Below, piece by piece: positions 56,930 through 64,000 of a stretch of DNA of 64,000 bases (position 1 is its first letter; the number at the start of each line of letters is the position of its first letter). Source of the stretch: Schizochytrium sp. CCTCC M209059 (Eukaryota; Sar; Bigyra; Thraustochytrida; Thraustochytriidae); the NCBI GenBank assembly GCA_000818945.1, contig KN805450.1, positions 13,083-77,082 of the forward strand. Reading direction: 5' to 3'. Both the position numbers and the translations under genes were made by a program. The notes under the pieces were generated by a model. That model saw nothing but the letters and a program-made list of their open reading frames with translations, did no database searches and had not been told where the DNA came from.

Positions 56930-57658
56930 ATGCTCGCGCTCAGCTGGAGCCCGCTTGTGCGCGCGACAGCAGCGCGGGTCGTGCGCAGGACGCTGGCGAC
57001 CAAGGTGCCGGTCGAGATAGCGGAGAAACCGCACGTCGTGCTCCAAGATGGGGCCGAGTACCGCGTACCGGCACCAGAGGAGGTGACAGAAATGCCTCGT
57101 AAATTTCGCCAGGTGAGCAACGAGACCATTTTTGAGCTGTCAATCCACGGCAAGCACGGCGCGACCCGTGAGCGCCTCGTGCGCGAGATCATGCGGGTCG
57201 ACCAATGCGACTGGGTCGTTGCTCGTCAGAAGGTGAGCGAAATGAACGACGTCAATGACAAATTCATTCCGTTTGCACAAGTACCTTACTACGTTGGTAT
57301 GACGAGTGGATTCTTGGGAGGGCTGATCTCGCTTCCGCTCGTTTTTCACAAGGGCACGGTAGTTTGGTTCGCAGAGAACGTCGTGAAGATGGACCCCTCT
57401 GAGATTCCTGTAGACGAAATGACCACGTGGTGGACCGTGGGCTCGTTTTCTTGGTCGTACATGGAGCCTCTCTTGGGCACGCTATCTTTTGTGCTTTTGG
57501 CGGCGCAGTTCTCGCGCGCCAACATGCAGCACCTCGAATTTCATCCTTATTCTTCCAAGATCAACGCCATGCGGGGCGATCGTCTTTGCCGTTTGTATCC
57601 CAACTATGAGAAGAGCATCGTCCGCGAATTTGCCATTACGGACTCATGGAACCGTTGA
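56930..57658 (+). CDS. Conserved mitochondrial membrane protein of unknown function
   Basis: 242 aa from the ATG at 56930. The N-terminus MLALSWSPLVRATAARVVRRTLATK is Arg/Ala-rich and acid-free, a typical mitochondrial presequence. A soluble part with MPRKFRQVSNETIFELSIHG and RLVREIMRVDQCDW follows, then two hydrophobic segments (about 124-140 GMTSGFLGGLISLPLVF, and about 180-195 LGTLSFVLLAAQF), and a C-terminal YPNYEKSIVREF region. I recall similar proteins in other protists of the stramenopile/alveolate type, but I cannot give a function. No catalytic motif is seen. Confidence 0.75.
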   Translation: MLALSWSPLVRATAARVVRRTLATKVPVEIAEKPHVVLQDGAEYRVPAPEEVTEMPRKFRQVSNETIFELSIHGKHGATRERLVREIMRVDQCDWVVARQKVSEMNDVNDKFIPFAQVPYYVGMTSGFLGGLISLPLVFHKGTVVWFAENVVKMDPSEIPVDEMTTWWTVGSFSWSYMEPLLGTLSFVLLAAQFSRANMQHLEFHPYSSKINAMRGDRLCRLYPNYEKSIVREFAITDSWNR

Positions 57659-58418
57659 GTCTAAAACGTGCAGTGCGAAGCCGTTGATGCTAAAGTAAAC
57701 CGGGTCTGTGTGTCCCAGGATGGGTGCACTTTGGGCTTTTGCAGCACCTTTCCGAAAGTGACTCTTCCGATGCCGTTGTCATGGATCATCGCCGCTGGCC
57801 GCCGAGCTACCGGAAGGAGTGACTTTTGAACGCGTCATGAAGCGAGAAGCAGTAAGCGCTACATGCACTCTTTTGCACAAAGATAGATATGCACAACTGC
57901 TGTATGCGAGTGCGTGCGAAGCACTGCAACGACAATAACAACACATAAAATAATAAACCCATCTCTCAAGCAAGCAAGCGCCTAAGTCTATTTCTCAACA
58001 GATCAAGTTAGCTGTGTTTGAGAAGAAAAGAGAAGCTTGCAAGGGAAAAGTCACCACTTGTGTAATGTGTACACATGGCTCTGGGGTAAAGACGCACAGA
58101 CTTTCTTTTGCAGATAGATCGTGCTTTCCGGGCAATCTCGAAAAGGTAGATTGACAATTACCCACAAAAGTACATATTTCGACAGGGAGAGGAAAATGTG
58201 GCTGTGCTGACTGATTGCACAACTTGCAAAAGTCGTTTGATGCTCAAACTGACAGATTGCACACAACTTGTAAAAGTCGCTCTTAAAAAGTGCTTTCCAT
58301 AATGGATTGAAGCTTGTTCTTCTTTCTGTTCTAACAAGTTTTTTTTTTAAATTAACCAAAATTATTCCGGAGACGACACACAACTTGAACTCATTTGTCG
58401 TTTTAGAATTTACCCAGC
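57659..58418. other. Convergent 3' spacer
   Basis: Between the mitochondrial protein gene and DBP2; AT-rich, with an imperfect repeat (cacaacttg and acttgcaaaagtcg copies near 58220-58280). No gene recognised. Confidence 0.5.
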
Positions 58419-61045
58419 CTAGTAGCGCCTGCCACCACCACCGCGGTAACCACCACGGCCGTAGCGAGGCCGACCACCACCACCGCCGCGACCGCCGCGC
58501 ATGGCCATGTCCTCGAGCTCCGGAGGCACAATCTGCTCCGCCTCGCGCATAATTTTGACAAGGTCCTTGAGAACCTTGGAAGGAGGGGGCGTGATAAAGG
58601 TCACAGCATAACCCTTGGCATAGCCACCTTCCTGGTTCTTGCGACCTGTGCGGCCAATACGATGAATGTAGCTCTCGATGTCCTTGCACATTTCGTAGTT
58701 GACAACCGCACGAATATCCTTGACGTCAAGGCCGCGCGAGGCCACATCCGTCGCAATCATGATGGGCGTCCGGCCTGAACGAAACTGCTCAATCACATAG
58801 TCACGTTCAGACTGAGACTTGTCGCCATGAATAGCCTTGGCCTGGAAGCCCTTGCGGCGAAGATCCTCAGATACGCGCTCGCAGTTGCGCTTCGTTTCGC
58901 AAAAGATGATGGTACGAGCATCACGCTCGAGCGTGTCGAGAACCTGGAGAAGAGCATCGAACTTGTCGTAGTCCGAGTTGAGAATGCGCACCTCCTGCTT
59001 GATGGACTTGTTGGCGTGCAACTCCATTGAGCCAATGTTGACTTGAATGTAGTTGGGCTGGAGAAAATCGCGAGCCAGAGCCTGAACCTCGCGCGGCCAT
59101 GTGGCGGACCAAAGAAGCGTCTGTCGATCGGGCCGGATTTGACCCACAATAGAGCGCATTTGCGGCTCGAAGCCCATGTCGAGCATGCGATCGGCCTCGT
59201 CAAGGACAAGATAGGTGACGCGACGAAGGTTGGTGATGCGTTGTTCGAGCATATCAATCATGCGTCCTGGGGTGCAAATGCAAATCTCGACACCCGCGCG
59301 CAGATCACGGGCCTGCTTGTGCTTGGGCACGCCACCGTACACGCACGTGGTCTTCACGCCCGAGGAGCGACCAAAACGGTCGCACTCTTCGAGAATTTGC
59401 AGAGCAAGCTCACGTGTAGGAGCGCATACAAGCACAATGGGTCCGTCGCCGGGCTTGAGTTCAGGCTGCGCGACAATATGAACCATGGCTGGAAGCAAGA
59501 ACGCAAGAGTTTTACCAGAGCCGGTCTGGGCAATACCAACCATGTCGCGTCCGCTAAGAGCCATGGGCCAGCCTTGAGCCTGAATTGCGGTAGGCTCAGT
59601 GAAGCCGGCCTTTTCAATTTCCTTGAGGATGAATTCAGGCACCGACGCCTCGACAAAGTTTGTCACGGGCTTGGGCACATTCTCGCCCTTGACTGCCATC
59701 TCGTACTTTGCACGGTAAGCAGCGACCTCCTCCTCGGATCGGTTTGTTACATCGGGGTGTTCCTGTTTTAGCGTGAGCGCATGATAACGTGGGCGAGTGT
59801 TAGTTTGAATAATTCTTGCCTCGCTTCGGGAAAGTGATGGAGTGATATGAAGTCGAAGAAAGGTGGGATGACAGACGCCTCGATCTTTTTTTCCGCCGCA
59901 AAGCACGCAGGCCCCACAAAAACAAACAATTGCATGTGCACCGGCACGTATGTTTGCGTCCATGCTTCGCGTACGTGTTTGCTTGCTTGCTTGTCGTAGC
60001 GGGGAAGAGATAGAGATGCAGAAGAATTGAGTCAAGTCAATTGAGTTCAGTCGAAGGAGAGAAGTAAGAAAGGGTGGTATCGAACGATGAGGGAGCAGTT
60101 GTGCAAAGCTCTTCTTTTCCAAAGGAATCACGTACCCGAATGCTTCATATATACCGATGTTTCGCCAACAGCTGTGCCAAAAAAGGCCAACTTCCTTGCG
60201 CAAGTCTGCAAAACAACCAGATTAGGCGACTTATGCACGGTTCTGCAGACTCTAGGCAAGCGTGCAGGCCTTGATTGCATGCATGCTTGTGCGTGCTAGG
60301 CGGCCCTACTTCGTTGGACTATAAAGTCTGGTACGCAGGGACTCGCTCTATTTCCGCGATAGCATTCATATCCCACATTATCGTTTCTCGCGTTGCACAC
60401 AAGATCAATATTGAAGAAGACGTGAGATTCGCGAAAACAGAGCGTTCTGGAAAGCCCAAGGCAACAACGTGAGAGACAGGAGCGCCATAGCGGGACAAAC
60501 CCGAGACGAGACGTGACCTGTCTCGCACAAGAGATCATTGCATTGTACTGCGTAGCATAGAACAGCATAGCATAGCATAGCCTTGCATAGCGCTGCATCG
60601 GTAATTGAAGAACTCGAGAGCCGGGATCGATTTGTGCAAGGTATTTTGCTCCACATGCTCACCACTCCCAACTTTGCTAGACTCTCCTATCAAGCAAACA
60701 AAGACTCATGTATGCCTAACAAGGTCCATTTCGCACGCCACACTCACACCGGTATCAAGCACCGCCTTCTTGTCCGTATCTCGGCATGCAAGAAGGAAAA
60801 AAACTCCTCTCCTCGTGCTCTCGCCCTCTGCTTCGTCTCTTCTTTGTTTTTCCATGCCTTGAGAATATAAAATAAGGGGACATGCTGCGTCAACTTACCA
60901 TGTAAAAGTTCTTTTCGAACACCGGGAGCGAGGAAAGGTCCCAGTCCCTGATCTCCTGGAGGCCTGCGCCGAGGCCTCCGCCGCGGCCTCCGCCACGGCC
61001 TCCGCCATAGCCGCCGCCGCCACCGCCGCCGCCATAGCCGCTGCT
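58419..61045 (-). CDS. DBP2: DEAD-box RNA helicase, Dbp2/DDX5 type, with a 1136-nt intron (exon 2: 59762-58419)
   Basis: Exon 2 encodes 447 aa: EHPDVTNRSEEEV, PKPVTNF, the Q motif and GWPMALSGRDMVGIAQTGSGKT, DEADRMLDMGFEPQ, SATWP, HRIGRTGR, and a Gly/Arg-rich tail (RGGRGGGGG). Exon 1, ending at 60899 with donor GTAAGT, encodes a Gly/Tyr/Arg-rich segment then EIRDWDLSSLPVFEKNFYM; joining gives FEKNFYMEHPDV, the conserved Dbp2/DDX5 junction (the acceptor is aaaacag before 59762). The only in-frame ATG in exon 1 is its last codon; the frame is open back to a stop at 61325-61327. The start codon is therefore unresolved. Dbp2/DDX5 acts in RNA processing and transcription. Its promoter is shared with the divergent phosphatase gene. 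Confidence 0.9.
59763..60898 (-). other. Long intron of the DBP2 gene
   Basis: 1136 nt with a GTAAGT donor and aaaacag acceptor, phase 0. It includes an imperfect catag-type repeat near 60550-60593. It is about nine times longer than the F-box and TspO introns. Confidence 0.8.
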
Positions 61046-61445
61046 CTTCGCGGCCGCCGCTCGCCCGCTCCCGCGTGCCCGCCGCCCCTCGCGCTCGCCG
61101 CCCTCGTGCCGCGGCGCGTCGCTCGCCTCCTCGCCCGCCGCCCTCGACTCGTTGGCGCTCTGCCGCCGACCCTCCCTCCCTCCTCCCTCCCTCTCTCCCT
61201 TCTCCCTTCTCCCTCCTCGCGCGAACGCGAGGAACCTACCTAGCAGGCGGGCTCTCGGAGCGCGTTTTGGGAGCCCGTCGGACCCCTGTTTGCCGGGCAG
61301 GCAGAACGGCGCGGCCCCTTCTGTTCACGTTTTGCTTGACAAAGTCGGTGACTCGGCGGGGCGGGGCGGGGGCGGGGCGAGGGCCCTGCAGCGCATGCGG
61401 CGGAGGCGGCTCGAGAGGGAGGGCGGCCGCGCAAGTCCGGGGACG

Positions 61446-63572
61446 ATGGACGCCGAGCAGAGGCTGGTGGAGTCGGCCGAGGAGGGAAGAGAAGCAGGTT
61501 CCGAGGTCGCGGTTGCCGCTGCCGCCGCCGCCGCCGCCGCCGCGACGAAGAGGTCGGGCGAGAAGAGACTATCCAGGTCAATGCGCGTCATCTGCGGCTT
61601 GCTGGCGGTGTGCGGCGCGATTCTTTGTGTTTCGATTGGAATCGATCTTCGCCTCGAATCGCGTACCATCCGCTGGGAGAATATGGAAATGCCAAATGTC
61701 TTCAGCACCGTTGTCGACTCTGCTCAGACACGGCAATCGTCGTTAGCTGCAGGGATGCAAGCGCAACTACGGGACAACAAAATTGCAGACGACGCGGAGC
61801 AAAGCGATCGAGACAATGATGATAAGCTTGACAATGACAATAATCGAGGAGGAGTCGATCACGAATTATTTCAGGAACCTTTGGAGCGCCGCCTCGCTCT
61901 GCGGCTCGATACATCGCGCTTCCACGCTATCTCGCAGGTGACACTCCTCTTGGGAGCCTCCGAAAGGGACATCACGGTCAGTTTTGTTATAGAGGAGCTA
62001 CAGATAGCGCGCGAGACACAAACGTGCTCGCCGTTGAAAGCAGAAGTCTTTCGCGTGCAGGCATGGCCATTAGACGGTGGTTCTGCTCGCGTTCTGAGCG
62101 CCATCGCACGGCCTTCAGGCTGCCTGGTCTCCCAGCCGACGGGCACATACGTGTGGCACTACTTTGTTGCAAGTCTTCAACGTCTCGAACCCGGTCGCGA
62201 GTATAGGTACGAAGTGGGGCAGATGCCTTCCGAGGACGAGAACATCGGGCTTGCGCTTGCTGCGTCAGCAGCAAAGAATGTCTTTGTTGGGTCCTTGTAC
62301 ACTATTCCCTCGGATCGTCCACCAGAGATTGCTCTTTTCGGAGACACAGGCAAACATCACCGGGAGGACGTCTTGCGTGCGCTGGCTGACGACATTGTGT
62401 CACGACGCATTTCGCTTTTGCTCAATGTCGGCGATATCTCGTATGTATCCAACAAGGGTGGGTGCTATGATATCAAATTACAATCCGAGCGCAAATGCGC
62501 ATGGGACTGTTCTCGTAATGAGGCGTGTATGGGCGCGCAGCGACTCAATGATTCAGAATTCAAGGCGTGGTCCGAATTCATGGCAAGCTTCACAAAGGTG
62601 TCGAGTCGCGCTCCAATGGTGACGACCATGGGCAATCACGATAATGACATGCAGTGGTTTCACCTCTTCCGACCCGCTGTGCCGGAAGCATTCCCGCATG
62701 TTAATATGCAGGGAACGCGTAAATCGGACCTTGTCCCAGAAATTGTGTCGCGCATTCATGAATTGCAGGGCGCAGCCTTTGGCATCGACGCCGTTCAGCA
62801 GCAAGCCATTGTCAACGAGATACTTGCTGAACCTTACTTTTTTAGCGTTGATGCTGGCCCGGTACACGTGATTTCGATTCAATCGGAGGATAATGGCATC
62901 AATCCGTACGAGCGCGCGACGAAGGATCCTCTGTCTGATGCGAGCAAGATGCGCTTCGAGAAACACTTTGGTCGATCTTCCTCGCAATTTCGATGGCTCG
63001 AGCGCGACCTCGCCCACGTCGATCGCAAACGAACACCGTGGGTCGTTCTTGTGACGCACCGCCCTTATTTTTCTACGTCGAAACACCACCCGAACTGCAG
63101 ACCCGGGGGTGATTGGTACGGTTGTTTGTATCGAGAGTTGTATGCACCGCTGATGCAAGAGCACAAGGTGAATTTGGTGTTGAATGGACATTCGCACCAC
63201 TACTCACGTACACACCCCGTGTACTTTGACGCAGCGACCAAGAAAGCACATCCCGTGCAGGTGATGTCGGAATCCCCTGTCAAGGCCTCGGGTGCCTCGG
63301 GTCTACGGAGCAACAGCAGCTATGTTTCGTCATCGGCCTTGGATGGTCGGGACTTGCCTACGTACGCAATCGTGGGAACAGGTGGCATGCAGCTGAGTGA
63401 TGGCTTTGGTCCGGAACTACGTGACCTCATTGCCTTGCGCACTGGTCAAGACTATGGGTATGGGGTGGTGCGTGTCGTGAATGCGACGCACCTGGAATGG
63501 GCTTTCAAGTCGACTTTAAAGCAGGGCAAGGAAATTGACACTGCGTTCTTGCGGCGACGCGAGGCAGAATAG
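61446..63572 (+). CDS. Purple-acid-phosphatase-like metallophosphoesterase, membrane-anchored
   Basis: 708 aa from the ATG at 61446; an in-frame ATG at 61395 would add 17 residues. After an Ala-run, a hydrophobic segment (about 47-65, VICGLLAVCGAILCVSIGI) acts as signal anchor. Residues about 280-640 carry the metallophosphoesterase blocks: GDTGK, NVGDISY, GNHDND, VTHRPYF and NGHSHHYSRT, matching the five purple acid phosphatase motifs (D-x-G, GDxxY, GNH, VxxH, GHxH). A fibronectin-like domain with YEVGQ lies before it. A Cys-containing insert sits between motifs 2 and 3, and several N-glycosylation sequons occur. It likely hydrolyses phosphate esters in the secretory pathway or at the cell surface. 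Confidence 0.87.
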   Translation: MDAEQRLVESAEEGREAGSEVAVAAAAAAAAAATKRSGEKRLSRSMRVICGLLAVCGAILCVSIGIDLRLESRTIRWENMEMPNVFSTVVDSAQTRQSSLAAGMQAQLRDNKIADDAEQSDRDNDDKLDNDNNRGGVDHELFQEPLERRLALRLDTSRFHAISQVTLLLGASERDITVSFVIEELQIARETQTCSPLKAEVFRVQAWPLDGGSARVLSAIARPSGCLVSQPTGTYVWHYFVASLQRLEPGREYRYEVGQMPSEDENIGLALAASAAKNVFVGSLYTIPSDRPPEIALFGDTGKHHREDVLRALADDIVSRRISLLLNVGDISYVSNKGGCYDIKLQSERKCAWDCSRNEACMGAQRLNDSEFKAWSEFMASFTKVSSRAPMVTTMGNHDNDMQWFHLFRPAVPEAFPHVNMQGTRKSDLVPEIVSRIHELQGAAFGIDAVQQQAIVNEILAEPYFFSVDAGPVHVISIQSEDNGINPYERATKDPLSDASKMRFEKHFGRSSSQFRWLERDLAHVDRKRTPWVVLVTHRPYFSTSKHHPNCRPGGDWYGCLYRELYAPLMQEHKVNLVLNGHSHHYSRTHPVYFDAATKKAHPVQVMSESPVKASGASGLRSNSSYVSSSALDGRDLPTYAIVGTGGMQLSDGFGPELRDLIALRTGQDYGYGVVRVVNATHLEWAFKSTLKQGKEIDTAFLRRREAE

Positions 63573-64000
63573 TCTGCTTGCAGCCAACCAAGTCAGCCAG
63601 GCAACTGTTGATAGCGGGTGCGACGATGTTGCAATGGGAGAATTGGCAATACGGGAATTTACGCATTGCACTGCGTTGCATTGCATTGCATTGCATTGCA
63701 TTGCATCGCAAGATCACGATGCGACATGGGTTAGGATAGGAGTAAGTATATGTGTTTTATTACTGTCGTTGTTGAGGTTCTGGTGAAGGGCTTGACGAGA
63801 GTGATGGGTCTCCAAGTCATTGTCCCCGTTGTCGTCATCATCCTCCTTCTTGATGTAGTTGTGGTTGTCGCATTCGTTGTTGCTGGTGTTGATTGTATTT
63901 CCAGGGGCAGGGGTAAGCAGTCCATCGCTTCCCGAGACACAGAGGGCCAGGCGTGGAGGAGCGCGCGCGCATTGGCGTGCACCGACGCAGGCCCGCGAGG
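63573..64000. other. 3' flank with a ttgca pentanucleotide repeat
   Basis: Non-coding; (ttgca)n at about 63661-63706. The last 300 bp carry only short frames. A gene starting beyond the window cannot be excluded. Confidence 0.5.
63661..63706. repeat. ttgca/gcatt pentanucleotide repeat
   Basis: About eight near-perfect 5-bp units. Confidence 0.9.

Overview
The window is nuclear DNA from a eukaryotic microbe, most likely a stramenopile protist. A thraustochytrid-type (Labyrinthulea) genome is my best guess, not a proof. The reasons are: large intron-poor GC-rich genes, a few GT-AG introns, nuclear tRNAs with pol III T-runs, a bacterial-type lysine pathway enzyme (DapA) beside eukaryotic signalling and splicing genes, and a decayed TIR domain of the type I associate with stramenopiles. 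One assembly gap of N bases lies at 28530-29178.

Layout. 1-3.6 kb is a recognition-gene graveyard: the 3' end of a WD40 protein with near-identical 120-bp repeats, then a frameshifted ankyrin-TIR pseudogene. 4.6-9.5 kb holds tRNA-Glu(CUC), a 1215-aa low-complexity protein with two C-terminal Cys/His modules, and tRNA-Thr(CGU). 10.4-13.5 kb holds polyprenyl diphosphate synthase (COQ1-like) convergent with dihydrodipicolinate synthase. 15.2-20.4 kb holds a novel two-pass membrane protein (His-rich, Pro/Gly tract, Cys-rich repeats) and a PDZ-kinesin-14. 20.8-28.2 kb holds a hybrid histidine kinase, a coiled-coil protein with an N-terminal CxxC motif, and a G-protein alpha subunit. 30.1-37.6 kb holds a two-domain FEX/CrcB fluoride channel, a frameshifted kinase-like gene, a lactonase-type beta-propeller, and cystathionine beta-synthase with an 8-nt first coding exon. 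38.3-46.2 kb holds an alpha-solenoid protein with an EF-hand, SDHAF1, an F-box protein, a perfect ~506-bp GAA array and a UBX protein. 46.4-64 kb holds a class C GPCR, a TspO/MBR-like protein, Prp5/DDX46, a mitochondrial membrane protein, Dbp2/DDX5 and a purple-acid-phosphatase-like enzyme.

Genes are mostly arranged as convergent and divergent pairs, with divergent promoters of 0.4-2 kb. Four introns can be placed by restoring protein motifs across canonical sites: CBS 373 nt, F-box 125 nt, TspO-like 131 nt and Dbp2 1136 nt. Two of them sit within the first codons or next to the start of the gene. There is no operon logic; most genes are housekeeping (splicing, quinone and lysine synthesis, transsulfuration, complex II assembly, fluoride export) or signalling (GPCR, G-alpha, histidine kinase).

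The items most worth a second look are the WD40 repeat array whose differences fall on a few residues per blade, the ankyrin-TIR wreck beside it, the PDZ-kinesin fusion, the Cys-rich/Pro-Gly membrane protein, the Dbp2 first exon whose only in-frame ATG abuts the donor of the longest intron, and the GAA array upstream of the UBX gene.
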